DNA of 64,000 nucleotides from Bathymodiolus brooksi (taxonomy: Eukaryota > Mollusca > Bivalvia > Mytilida > Modiolidae): NCBI GenBank assembly GCA_963680875.1, contig OY804578.1, positions 97,059,689 through 97,123,688 on the forward strand, read 5' to 3'. Under the pieces are notes generated by a model. The model worked only from the letters and a program-made list of their open reading frames with translations. It did no database searches and had not been told where the DNA came from. The first letter of the stretch is position 1; every line of letters starts with the position of its first letter. Below are positions 1 through 10,244 of this stretch, piece by piece. The translations under genes were made by a program, and so were the position numbers.

Positions 1-112
1 TTACAATGCCAAATTGGGTATATATTATAATATAGAAGTATTCTGCCTTTCGATTGTTTCTGCTAAAATATACGTTTATAACTAAAACACTAATCGTCCT
101 TTTTTTCTACAG

Positions 113-193
113 GATCAATATGAATACTGCTACCAGTGTACCAAAGAGCATTTAGAAGAAAAGTCCATTGATGAAATGCATAACAAACGTTAA
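113..193 (+). CDS. Terminal coding exon of an unidentified gene
   Basis: A pyrimidine-rich tract ending in ctacag at 107-112 is followed by an open frame of 26 codons ending in TAA at 191-193. The peptide is hydrophilic and has a CYQC motif near its start (DQYEYCYQCTKEHLEE...), followed by an acidic/basic tail ending NKR. I read it as the last coding exon of a gene whose remainder lies to the left of the window. The family is not recognised. The CxxC pair might bind metal or be incidental. The acceptor plus an open, charge-rich frame is the only support, so a chance open frame remains possible. Confidence 0.4.
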   Translation, partial: DQYEYCYQCTKEHLEEKSIDEMHNKR

Positions 194-999
194 CAGTTGA
201 TCTCAAATGAAATATGACGAACATATTTAAACTATATATTTGGATATTCTTCTATATAAATGTACATGATAATTGTAATAACTTAACAATAACATCATGT
301 GTGGTACTAGTGAATCAAGAACTACTAACACTTCTGGGGCATATGAGTTCACTCCAGGTTGTTATGTCTATTGTTCAATTTTTAGTATTGTAGATCATTG
401 TTTGTGTTTTTAAACTTTTTCCTTGGGCAATTGTTTTGTCTGTCCTTCAATTTACGACAAATGATTACCCCACTCCGTGTAGTATTTTGTAGATCATTGT
501 ATGTCTTTTTTCTCCCTTTTCTTGTGCCTATTACATTTCTTCTAATTATCCCATTTTGGCATCACCACACTCTTTTCGCATGAATGCTTGTAATACGTTG
601 TATTAGTAAAGATCGTGTATTATGGCTTATGATTGTTTAACTTTCTGTTTACTAGTGATATAAATTATAACACAATCATCAATATATGTACGAACATTTG
701 TGTTTATACTAGTGGATAAGAATATTGGGCAGCTTTATCTATTAGTATATACCTTTACGTTTTAACTTGAAGAGAGATGTTGAGCACAGTGTGAAGCTGT
801 GTGTAAGATCAAATATTGTAGTATCTTACTAGTATATTGTTTCTACATATTATATACAATTCTTCCATCCAAACAAATATACGTTCATATACAAAATATA
901 AAGGATAGATCTTAGACATATGATATATAGAGGACACATGTACTTTTCATTTGTATATTTAGAAACATTATGGACTAATAGTTTTATTTACTAAGGAAA
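194..999. other. Probable 3' UTR and intergenic DNA, no gene seen
   Basis: AT-rich sequence following the stop codon of the preceding exon. Open frames here are short, hydrophobic and without splice context. No RNA gene or clear repeat was recognised. Part of it is presumably the 3' untranslated region, but no convincing polyadenylation signal fixes the end. Confidence 0.3.
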
Positions 1000-1180
1000 T
1001 GGGATTCCCCAGATAAAACAACCGACCTGCCACACCACATTTACAAACATGTTATCATAGAGTTTTGGTCCGGCATAACTCACCAGGGACGTGAATCGAC
1101 CCAGTAACTTTAATGGTGATACTCACGTATTGCATGCGATATATATCAATCCAACTACTCTATGATCACCACGTCACTTG
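1000..1180 (-). repeat. Diverged tRNA-derived SINE copy
   Basis: The order of words (gataaaacaaccgacctg, then a tract like tttacaaacatgttatca, then gtgaatcgaccc, then ctttaatggtgata) matches the minus-strand order of the SINE family that is much better preserved at 42468-42715 and 44310-44575. It is strongly diverged and lacks a clear 3' tail. Borders are approximate. Confidence 0.4.
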
Positions 1181-1767
1181 TGGTTAAATGTGTTGCACTG
1201 GTATTGGGGGAAATGGACGTGGTCAGTACAATGGGCCGCAAACAACCATCCCTAGGAAATTATTATTCATTAGACTCTGATGTTGTTTACAAGCATTACA
1301 TTCCCTAAGTACAAAACACTAATACAATTTAGTTGTAATGGTGAATTGTGTAATAACATTGCTAATGGTCGAGTTTATCGGATGAGGTGGACCTCACTGT
1401 CTGAAAACAAGGTCATGTTTCTACCATTTGTGGTTCCCTCGAGAAAACTATGCACACCATGTCTTCATTAAATATTAGAAAGTATATCACAACGCTTAGT
1501 ATATCTTGTACAATAGTTCTTTGTGATAACAAATGTAATATTCTGCCATCCATATATTTGATATTATGTTAATATATTTGTGATAATTCTTAATATGTAA
1601 TCAAGACTTACTGCATTTAATATACTTCGATATTATACATCAACTAAAGCTATTTGTGTGATACGATACAATCCATGGATGGGATCGTTAATTACTGGAC
1701 CATGGCACAATAAGTTGATATCAGCATTGACTGGACACTCTCTAATGTTATTACAATTATATATATA
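1181..1767. other. No gene seen
   Basis: AT-rich intergenic DNA. A short open frame at 1280-1471 has no family resemblance or splice context. Nothing else was recognised. Confidence 0.3.
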
Positions 1768-2489
1768 CACAAAGAAAAAAGTTAAGCACCCCCATGTTTT
1801 TTTGAAATGACCAATGATACGACAAGTATCACGAGATTACTGACCAGATAATCTCAAGAACGCAATGGTGACCTGTTAGGGCATTACATTGGCGGTAAAA
1901 AACCACAAAAAAGTCAAGAAAAATGTTAATTTAATGAATATTTAATCACAATATCACAAGGCCAGTTTTTGCGGTAAAACATGTCCATTTTAAGTATTGA
2001 CCTTCACAGTTCAAAAAGCACGATAAGATTGTCATTTCACTTTCAAAACGTCACTTATGAATCACCTGACCAAATCTATTGTTCAAAGTTCAATACTGGG
2101 TGTAACCCCCACGTGCTTAGATGACGGCCTCAACCCTGCGTATCATCCCTCAAGTTAGACGTCGGATGTCCTGTTGTTATAGCTGCTGCCATTCCCGATG
2201 CAATGCTGCTTCCAACTGACGAATGTTTTGCACAGGAGGTTCCCGAGCATGTATACGACGGCCTAACATGTCCCAAATATGCTCTATGGGATTCAAATCC
2301 GGGCTCATGGCTGGCCAAGGAGCAGAAGTCACGGCTAGTCGATATTAGACATAATTGTCACACCTGTGTGAGCACATCTTTTTAATGGAACATTGTTCTT
2401 GCTATAATCAATATAAATATTAGAATCTAAATTTAGTGTAACTTATTATGTTTTAATATATCAGGGGGTGCTTAACTTTTTTCTTTGTG
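1768..2489 (-). mobile_element. Truncated Tc1/mariner transposon with intact inverted repeats
   Basis: Perfect terminal inverted repeats of about 28 bp begin CACAAAGAAAAAAGTTAAGC at 1768 and end with the complement at 2489. Both ends are flanked by the TA dinucleotide expected of Tc1/mariner (1766-1767 and 2490-2491). At 722 bp the element is about half the usual 1.3-1.7 kb, and only the 3' part of a transposase remains on the minus strand. It is a deletion derivative and cannot encode an active enzyme, but the ends look intact enough to be mobilised in trans. Confidence 0.85.
2040..2340 (-). pseudogene. Tc1/mariner transposase C-terminal remnant
   Basis: The reverse complement reads the Tc1-family signature PWPAMSPDLNPIEHIWDMLG, containing the last acidic residue of the DDE triad (E of PIEHIWD). 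It continues through the typical tail with IRQLEAALHREWQQL and RGG. Stop codons interrupt the tail at least four times, and the N-terminal DNA-binding domain and the first two catalytic aspartates are missing. It lies wholly inside the inverted-repeat element at 1768-2489. It is a dead copy of a cut-and-paste transposase. Confidence 0.85.
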
Positions 2490-2689
2490 TATATATTGTG
2501 TCAAACTGTCGCTTAATTTGTAATGTTAATATTTATATTTTTGATGGGTTTTTTTAATCATTTTTAATATAAAAAAAAAATAAAAAAAAAAAATTTATGA
2601 TGTTCCTAGTCGCTTAAACTGTATTCTAATCATGAAAATGAACAAACTGATAGTTGTAATAATAAACAGTGTTGGGAGTATCTCATAAA

Positions 2690-3481
2690 GCCAATCATTT
2701 CGGGTTAAATGGATCTGTTCGAATGATGAAAGCTCACAGAAACGTCTCGATGAACTTCTTGACCATTTGAAAAACAGGGGATATAGTCATAAGAACATTG
2801 AACAGGGTTTGTCTGCTTCGAAGGCGATCAGTATAGATCAACTTGCAGAATATAAAGTTAGACAATCAATAGAAAGGCAACGTTTGTGCATTCATATTAT
2901 GCTAACTTCGGTGATCTCTTACACATCATCCGTGTACAATTGAAGCACATCCTCATCTTTCCAAACTATTTCCCGAGTCTCCGTTAATGACTTTCAGATT
3001 ACCGACAAAATTGAAATAATGAGAGCTGCGGTTATATCAAAGCCCCACATCCCACATCTGGGCATTGTAAAGGTTGTGGTAACCAACGTAAGAAATATCG
3101 CCAGATACAAGATACACATAAATTAAAAAGCAACCACACTAGCAAGATATGCGACTTGTCTTTCAAAGCTGTCAACATTGCATATATTCTACAGTGTAGT
3201 CAGGGCGGTATGCAGTACATTGGCGAATCAGAGCAATCGTTTTGCATCGGATATCGGAGTGATTATGAACGAAAGTCAGACACCTCCCTAGTCGTAATTT
3301 AATATCGATTGCTTCCCGTAATGACGATTCAGGCAAGCTTAAGATCACTATTATTGAACATAGTACACATTTGACTAATGAGATGTGGGTAGGTCGTGAA
3401 AAGTTTTGGATAAGAAAGATGGAATATTCCCTCAATTTTGAATACATGAGGAAAACTAACTCCATTGTGAGGAGACAATGA
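2690..3481 (+). pseudogene. Penelope-like element remnant: RT end plus GIY-YIG endonuclease
   Basis: Shifting between plus frames gives a continuous Penelope-like protein tail. A helical segment (KRLDELLDHLKNRGYSHKNI) is the usual end of the reverse transcriptase. It is followed by a Cys-rich linker (CKGCGNQ), then a GIY-YIG core reading AYILQCSQGGMQYIGE near 3186-3227, and a conserved EKFWIRKMEYSLN end that stops at 3481. At least two frameshifts and several stops show it is dead. The catalytic RT domain would lie upstream and is absent, so this is a 5'-truncated insertion, as is common for these elements. Confidence 0.75.
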
Positions 3482-3642
3482 TCTGCTTATATTCAGAACT
3501 GTGTCTTGTAAATATTAATTTTATTTTTAGTGCTATGCCCTACTTATTCATTCAATACATTAACATGTTCAGTAACTTCTGTGAATATCATTGGTTTATA
3601 GTACACGTGGACATGATCTAAATTATTCACTATTTCTGAGGC

Positions 3643-3885
3643 GACCGTACGTCGTGGTCGTGATGATATCATAGTTGGATTCATAACTACCTATGCAGTC
3701 AATAACAATCATCACTAACATTGTGAGTTCGAATATAACATTATGTGATAAAGTTTGTCAGTTACATGCCACAGGTCGGTGGTTGTCTCCGGGTACTCAA
3801 GTTTCCTCCTCCAATAAAACTGATGGCTACGATATAACTGAAACATTGTTGACAGTGGTGTTAAGCACCATTACCCCTAACCCCA
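3643..3885 (+). repeat. tRNA-derived SINE, plus orientation
   Basis: It starts with the tRNA-like head (gaccgtacgtcgtggtcgtg), has a B-box-like gtgagttcga, passes through the family body (cattatgtgataaagtttgt, then ccaataaaactgatggctac) and ends with the family tail (gttgacagtggtgttaagca). It belongs to the same family as the copies at 42.5, 44.3, 48.1, 50.5, 51.6 and 58.9 kb. Confidence 0.7.
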
Positions 3886-5689
3886 GAATCTTAGATATTA
3901 TGAAACTAGAGCAAATTCATTTTATGGTAGTAAAAAACAGAAAGCTATGCTTGAGGAAAAAATTGTAATATCTGATCCTCTTATACCGCCGCCCCCCCTG
4001 CTCCTAAGACAACTAAAGAATAACCAGAATCAAACGAATACAACTGGAGCACAGAATTTGAAGGAATTTAACAATACAGCTGGGGTGACTGGTTTTTTTT
4101 TTTTTTTTTTTTTGTAATGAATTAATCAAGTAGAGTCACCCTCAAACCACCCCTCCGACCTGAAAATAAAAAAGACAAATGCAGTCATTTGGTAATTTGG
4201 ACATCCACTGTGTCAATTATAAGAATTCCAAAGCTTTTTGTTATTGGTAACTAGTTATTTTTTATCTCACAAACAAAGAAACTAGCAAAGGAAGGGTGTG
4301 TGATAACTTTGCTCGACAATTTCATTTTTTATGGGTGCCATCCATGAAAAACATAAATTTAAATATTTTTAAAAATCTGACGGTAAAAGTTTGTAGAATT
4401 TGGTGCAATGATGTCTATGTGTCTATTCTTCAGTGTGGCATTTTTTGGTGGAAATTAATCGACAGGAATTATTTTAATCCGATTTTTAATACCAAGGTGG
4501 TCCTCGGGGCTTCCCCCTTTTTGTTGCAGTTTCCACTGTTTTGCACGTGATTATCTCCAAATAGGATATTCAGATATGCTAGATATTTCATATTTATTCA
4601 ACAACAACACTCAAGTGTATTAAAGCCAAAATATTCCCTTTCAATCAGAAATAAATGTGCATATCTATTAGAATCTTCCGAAACTAGTATTACCATCTGG
4701 CGTCAAGAATACCCCCAAAATTGCTATATTTAGGATGTGCTATGGAGAAAACGGCACGGTGAAATTTTTTGAAACTTAGGCAGATAATGTATTTAGACAT
4801 AACTATTCCATGAAGCAATTTTTTAAAAATTGAACGATGGGAACATTTTAGGGTAACCCAGGTCTACACCCTTAAATGTAGATACGTATCTACCTTAAAT
4901 GGTGGTATAATGCATTGTTTGAAATTACACAACTAAAAACTGATGTCACTGGCAAGCTTTGCTTCTGTTCTGTTTAAAGCAAGGGTGATAATTTTATATG
5001 TTTCGCTAAGCCTATCACCTGTTCAATATGAACAAGTTTACTGGATATTTTTCTGTTTCTTTGCACTGTTTTTCCAGACATCCTATTTCTTTTTTTTTTT
5101 AAATGTTGGAATGTTAATTGTGACATCTGATCCTCCATATGCAGATATGACACAATTCCACCAGTTGAACATCCAAAAAATACTATTGGGTACTGTGTTT
5201 CTATTTTATTTGTAGAATAAGTAGATCATTGTGCAACCTGATGTTTTAGTTTTTGGAATGGTATTTTTGTGTCATCTACAATAAGTCGGGTTGATGAAAG
5301 TTTATTTCAATCAGATGGACTAAAAAGATATTACATTGTATCTAAATCACTATGTGGCAACAAAGCTAACTCCTTCCATTGTTAAGACATAACATTTATC
5401 CAGGATATCAATTTTCAATATTTAGCTGGCCCACTCTGTTGTATACATTGTTCAAGTTATGATCATTGTCAGGTCTAAAGTTTTCAATGGCAAGGGATGA
5501 CCAAGCTGGAGCTTGACATCCAAATTCCTAGTAGAGTGGAACAGCATAACACATTTTTCATAGACTAATTTTCACTCTAAGCACATCCCTTTTCCCCACA
5601 ATGCACATTAGACGTACACATAAGTCCATTCCTCTTCTTCTTTTCTTATGAACTCAAATTTTGTGTCATTTCCTTTGCTACGTCTGTCA
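3886..5689. other. No gene seen; poly-T tract at about 4092-4113
   Basis: AT-rich DNA containing a long T run near 4100. Short open frames are unsupported. Part of the 5.2-5.7 kb stretch could be decayed 3' sequence of the minus-strand LINE that begins just to the right, but its protein is no longer readable there. Confidence 0.3.
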
Positions 5690-6450
5690 CTTCCTTCAGT
5701 GCCGATGTTTCTCCTTAAGAAAGCTAAAGTATTATTTGCTTTTTTAGTGATGGCATCTACGTGGGTGTTCCAAGAGAGGTTTTTAGAGATGTTAAGGCCT
5801 AGGTATTTCGTAGAATCAACATGTTGGAGTATGTGTCCATGTATGGTGTAGTGGTTTACGTTTCTTAGTGATGGTCAATACTTCACATTTGTCTGGGTTG
5901 AACTGCATCTGCACTGTTGTTCCCATTTGATTAAGTTGTCTAGGTCTTCTTGAAGTTGGGTACTGTCAGAGGTGGAACTGACCTTCCTATACATGAGGCA
6001 GTCGTCAGCGAAAAGACTGGTCTGAGATCTTGCGTAGCCTGGCATGTCGTTGATGTATACAAGGAAGAGCAAGGGGCCTAAGACCGTTCCTTGTGGAACT
6101 CCAGATGCAACAGGATTTGTTGATGACGAATTTCCTTCCAGTACAACAGTTTGGGTACGGTCTGACAAGAAATCCTGAATCCATGTTGTTTCGTACTCCA
6201 TAATGATCAAGTTTCATTAATAGTCGGTTGTGGGGGACCTTATCAAAGGCCTTAGAGAAGTCCAGTAAGATACCTTCTATCTGGTCGCCAGAGTCAAGTG
6301 CCTTTGATAATTCATGGATAGTTAGGACTAGTTGGGTATCACATGATTTTCTCTTGCAGAAGCCGTGTTGTTCGTCTGAGAGGATGTTGGTGTTTTCTAG
6401 GTGGGTAAGAACTCTGCTGTGGATTACGTGTTCCATGATTTTACAACATA
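5690..6450 (-). pseudogene. LINE reverse transcriptase catalytic core and post-RT region, frameshifted
   Basis: Continuation of ORF2 in two further frames. The first (6005-6436) has DEQHGFCKRKSCDTQL and LLDFSKAFDKVPHNRLL, including the first catalytic Asp region. The second (5875-6210) has ASGVPQGTVLGPLLFLVYIN and the catalytic FADD box (SLFADDCLMYR). Below 5875 a third stretch reads DSTKYLGLNISKNLSWNTHV, the usual post-RT segment, then homology is lost. The catalytic residues are intact, and the damage is frameshifts only. Confidence 0.8.
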
Positions 6451-6456
6451 TCGATG

Positions 6457-8190
6457 TTAATGATATACCGTAGGCCTACAGTTGGAAGGTTGGCCTCTGT
6501 CTCCCTTTTTAAATACAGGTGCGACTATAGCTGTTTTCCAGTCAGATGGGATTTTACTCTGGTTAATGGATGCTTGGAATATAAACGTGAGTGCTGGTGT
6601 TATTTCTTTGGCTGTTTCCTTCAGTAGACGGCCCGGGATACTGTCGGGTCCCTTAGATTTGTGTGGATTTAAGCTTGTCAAGAGTTTCATGACACCATTG
6701 TGGTGGATTATAATAGGTGGTATCTCTGGTGTAGAGCTCACTCCCATATCTGACATGTTACTTAGGTCTTCAGATGTAAAAACAGACGAGAACTGAGAGT
6801 TAAGTATGTTGGCCTTGGCTGTACTGTCAAAAAAGGGAAGTCCATTACGTTTCAGTGGTGCAACTCCACATCTATCATTCTTCTTGTTTTTGATGTAATT
6901 CCAGAAGAGTTTTGGACTGACTTCTTCGCTACATATTATGTTGTTAATATATGAGCTATATGCCTCCCTGTATTTCTTTTGGGCGAGTTTCTTTATTGCA
7001 TGGTATGAGTTCCAGTTCCTTGTTTTGTGGGTGCGTTTTGCTCGATTGTATAGTTTTTGTTTCCGTCTTGACAGAGTACGCAGGTCTTTTGTAATCCAGG
7101 GTTGAGTTATTCTTGTGGAAGTTGTTTTCGATGGTATACATTCCTCCATTATATCAGTGCACTTGGTCTTGAAGTAATCCCACAGAGTGTTAATGTAGGT
7201 GTTAATTGTGAACTTTTCCAGTATGTTGTTTGACATTTGCTCTATTTTGCTTTTTAGTTTCTGTGTGTCTGCCTTTTTCCACATGTATATTTTGCGTTTT
7301 ACTGGCTTTTGTCTTGATATTGCAATGTTGGAATCTACAAAGACTATTTCATGGTCACTGATGCCTGGTATTGCTTCGCATCTATTAATTAATGATGGTC
7401 GATTTGTAAAGAATACATCTAGCAGATTTTGGCCTCTTGTCGGGATGTTGACTGATTGTATAAGACCTAAGTCTTCTTCTAGTGCTAGAATAAATTCGCT
7501 AAATTCTTTACGATACTGGTTACTGGTTATAGTGTTCGAGGACCAATTGATATCAGGTAAATTCAGGTCTCCTATCCAGATGGTGGATTTTGTGTTCTTA
7601 TGGCAAATGTCAGAGATGATGTTTGACAGGTCTTTAGAGTATTCAATGCTGCTATTAGGTGGTCTGTATACAGATATCACAATGAGTGACTTGTTGGAAT
7701 CATACTCAATTTTTCTGGCGATAATCTCACAGTCGCAATCAGTGACTGTTGTTAGGTCAATTGGATTACTGTTGGTATTTGACTTGATTGCAAGAATGAC
7801 ACCTCCGAATCCATCTTTTCTGTCTTTACGGAATATTTCGTAATCGGATTGGTCTGGTAAGATTTCGCATATAGACGGTTTAAGCCATGTTTCATTTCCA
7901 CATATAATGTCTGGGTTACTAGAGTCTAAAAAATTCCAGAAACTATGTTTTTTGGCATTAATGCTTTGAAAGTTAATGGTAGCAAATCGGATGTTTCTGT
8001 TATGTGGAAACTTTGAGCGTTGGTTTGCCTGATGATTTGGACTAGATGTATACAATGGTGATCTCATATTTCCATTATCTAATGATGTATTGCTGAGTAC
8101 TGACTGATTCCTTAGTGAATCGTAAATATTGTTAATCTCAACAATCACAGATTCAAATAGGCTGGTTGAAAAATTTGGCAACAAGTCCAA
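6457..8190 (-). CDS. LINE ORF2: APE endonuclease and N-terminal half of reverse transcriptase
   Basis: A 577-residue open frame. The endonuclease domain begins at about residue 65 (RFATINFQSINAKK) and shows GNETWL, VYRPPNSS, IWIGDLNLPDINW and the catalytic ISDHEIV near residue 280. This is the Asn/Glu/Asp/His set of the exonuclease-endonuclease-phosphatase fold that nicks target DNA. A basic linker follows. The RT begins with NPHKSKGPDSIPGRLLKE and SDWKTAIVAPVFKKGDR. The frame then runs into a stop just where the motif NYRPISL should follow (NCRPTVYH), so a frameshift at about 6450-6470 ends it. The catalytic RT residues are in the downstream frames. Confidence 0.85.
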   Translation of the reverse strand: MDLLPNFSTSLFESVIVEINNIYDSLRNQSVLSNTSLDNGNMRSPLYTSSPNHQANQRSKFPHNRNIRFATINFQSINAKKHSFWNFLDSSNPDIICGNETWLKPSICEILPDQSDYEIFRKDRKDGFGGVILAIKSNTNSNPIDLTTVTDCDCEIIARKIEYDSNKSLIVISVYRPPNSSIEYSKDLSNIISDICHKNTKSTIWIGDLNLPDINWSSNTITSNQYRKEFSEFILALEEDLGLIQSVNIPTRGQNLLDVFFTNRPSLINRCEAIPGISDHEIVFVDSNIAISRQKPVKRKIYMWKKADTQKLKSKIEQMSNNILEKFTINTYINTLWDYFKTKCTDIMEECIPSKTTSTRITQPWITKDLRTLSRRKQKLYNRAKRTHKTRNWNSYHAIKKLAQKKYREAYSSYINNIICSEEVSPKLFWNYIKNKKNDRCGVAPLKRNGLPFFDSTAKANILNSQFSSVFTSEDLSNMSDMGVSSTPEIPPIIIHHNGVMKLLTSLNPHKSKGPDSIPGRLLKETAKEITPALTFIFQASINQSKIPSDWKTAIVAPVFKKGDRGQPSNCRPTVYH

Positions 8191-8669
8191 GATGCATTTG
8201 ACCGTTCAACAGCTTTATAAATAGCTGAATTCATACCCATACAATTTGCGTAATACCATAGATTACAGTTATCACATGCTACTGCACGTTGTCTCCAAGT
8301 GACAGCTTTGTTACAAGTTTGACAGGGATATTTAGGAGTAGCCGGACCTGGGTTCAATTCAGTGTCTGATGATAATAATATGAGTATATAACTGAGGTAT
8401 AATAGATGGCTTGTATTACCTCTGGAAATAATATGGTCAAGTTGGCTTTTTCGTTTGACAAAGTTCGCTAAAATTTCAGGCAAGTACGTTTTATTCGATG
8501 TTGCTGTGTTTGACTTACAGTATACACTTTTGGTCAGGCAGATTGAGGTTTTAACTGCAAGGTCTATTTGTACTTTTGTTGGAAAGTATAATGTGTAAAA
8601 GACCACACACATCAGTGCTGTTATAGCATGTATTCGGTTGTTGTTGTTTTCCCGGAAACCGGAAGACAT
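8145..8669 (-). CDS. LINE N-terminal region: hydrophobic leader, 2A-like peptide, PHD-type finger
   Basis: A 174-residue open frame begins at an ATG (8667-8669) close to the presumed 5' end of the element. Residues about 15-35 are hydrophobic. DTELNPGP, close to the ribosome-skipping consensus D(V/I)ExNPGP, lies at about residues 101-108 and is preceded by the hydrophobic run LLYLSYILILLSS typical of functional 2A peptides. Next comes a Cys-rich finger with CQTC, CDNC, WYYANC and SWTCC. The usual His of the PHD pattern is Tyr here. The frame breaks near 8165, where the protein should run on into the endonuclease frame (the next peptide, PNFSTSLFES, is in another frame). Related retrotransposons are known to carry 2A-like sequences that separate the N-terminal product from the replicase. 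Confidence 0.75.
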   Translation of the reverse strand: MSSGFRENNNNRIHAITALMCVVFYTLYFPTKVQIDLAVKTSICLTKSVYCKSNTATSNKTYLPEILANFVKRKSQLDHIISRGNTSHLLYLSYILILLSSDTELNPGPATPKYPCQTCNKAVTWRQRAVACDNCNLWYYANCMGMNSAIYKAVERSNASWTCCQIFQPAYLNL

Positions 8670-8700
8670 GATGGGAGTAGTGTAAGTGATGAGATGGCGC

Positions 8701-9396
8701 GAAAATTCAGATCTGAAAATTTCTGGGATTTCACAAAGTCTGTGGATTTTGTTTGGAATAATCAGGTTAGTCAGGTATAATTTTCCACAATAAATAATGC
8801 TGACAAGTTCTAGGCAGATCAGATCAGTGGAATTTTAGATTCGTCCAGCTTTATAAGAGCTACTAGGGAAGCCGTTCTATTGTGTCACATGACCGGAACA
8901 TCGTATGCGAATAATTTGTTCAGCCTATGAATACATTTTTAAACCTACTAATAACTTTTTAAGCCCCCCCCTATATATTCTGAAACTACTTTTTTGTGCT
9001 TCTACTCTCCTGTGAAGTAGGTACAATATGAACCGTAACCAATGTCAATAATCGTCCGTCGTCCTTTTCTAATAAATGTTTTCGTTCTCACTACTAAAAT
9101 ACAAACCGACAAAATGAAATACTAGTAAATGAAACTAATAATTTTAAAATTCCATATTTTTCATATATAGTTTACGATCAAACAAATCCTAGAAGTCAAT
9201 GAAAAACAAAACAAAAATCTTAAACATATCCGACTCATTTAATTTGACACGGGAAGCTTTGAAAGGAAAATAAAAGCAACTAAAACAACAGGACAAAGGG
9301 AATAAACCAAAGAGGGAACGTTCTGGACAGTCACACAACACAATCTTAACTATTTAAAACACACTTATGGTTAATTAACTCAGTACAGTTTGAAAG
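8701..9396. other. No gene seen
   Basis: AT-rich intergenic DNA between the LINE and a foldback repeat. No open frame, RNA gene or repeat family was recognised. Confidence 0.3.
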
Positions 9397-9629
9397 GGTC
9401 ATACTTAAATACGCCTGCAGTAGTAACCAGGTAAATATATACGCCTGTGTGAAAAGGTGTACGTGTATTTAATTTTTGTTATATAAACTAGTAAAAGCAA
9501 TATATCGGATGTTTACTATCATATACAAAAACAAACAAAAAAGTGAACCATATAGTTTCAGGCGTACACTTTTTCACACAGGCGTATATATTTATCTGGT
9601 TACTACTGCAGGCGTATTTAAGTATGACC
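9397..9629. repeat. Foldback element with ~60-bp inverted arms
   Basis: The left arm (9397-9461) begins ggtcatacttaaatacgcct and the right arm (about 9567-9629) is its reverse complement with only a few mismatches. The loop is roughly 105 bp and non-coding. This is the structure of a short non-autonomous foldback or MITE. No target duplication could be assigned with confidence. Confidence 0.75.
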
Positions 9630-9937
9630 GCATGTGACGTATGATCGATAAATTAATGTGTTTTCATATCTATGAAAAACATATTAAATATATATATTTC
9701 AGGTTCTAAACTATCAATTTTCTATATAGATTTTCATCTTAATCAATAAATCTTCATTTAAATAAAGTTATTTCACTTCCTTTTAAGAACTATTTGTTCG
9801 CGAATTTTTGTCGGTAACAAACAAATCTGGTATTTTACTACGCCAAATAGTGAGGATTCCGTTGCATAATCCATTAAGAAAAATGCATTTTTGCGAATTA
9901 AAATTATTTTTTAGGACATCGTGGATTGCAGGATAAA

Positions 9938-10033
9938 TACAATATTGGTCTGTTGACTAAAGTTCGTCTTTCACCCCGTTTCTCAGCCTCGTCAAATAAA
10001 TTCTATACTTACCGTCAACAGACCAATATTGTA
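9938..10033. repeat. Short hairpin repeat with 20-bp perfect arms
   Basis: Tacaatattggtctgttgac at 9938-9957 is repeated as its exact complement at 10014-10033, with a 56-bp spacer. It is non-coding, and probably a tiny MITE or a hairpin of a decayed one. Confidence 0.65.
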
Positions 10034-10244
10034 TATATATTGATCTCTTAGACTTTTATTATGTCCCTTGTTTATATAAATTAAAGTATTCTGAGATCAA
10101 ATTCCTTTTCTACTAAGTTAATACCATTTATATTATCCAAGGGATACAATTTGTGTACAACTATTATCCATCTGGGATATTATATCAATTATATCAATTT
10201 TCGCCAAACCTAATATATATATATGTGAAAAGCCGGAATTTCAC

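Larger units (their letters stand above)
5690..8700 (-). mobile_element. Non-LTR retrotransposon (LINE, jockey/CR1-like) with 2A-like motif, PHD finger, APE and RT
   Basis: Read on the minus strand, one element covers, in order: a hydrophobic leader, a 2A-like peptide (8343-8366), a PHD-type zinc finger, an apurinic-type endonuclease, a reverse transcriptase and the start of the post-RT region. The reading frame is interrupted near 8165, near 6450 and near 6200, so the element is inactive. Protein homology fades at about 5690, before the usual C-terminal end, which suggests a 3' truncation or rearrangement. Such elements copy themselves by target-primed reverse transcription. The frame is unusually open for a relic, so the insertion is probably fairly young. 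Confidence 0.85.

Noticed and set aside
6482..7843. Plus-strand frames of 104 and 214 codons
   Set aside because: Antisense shadows of the LINE endonuclease/RT frame on the minus strand, which has clear family motifs.
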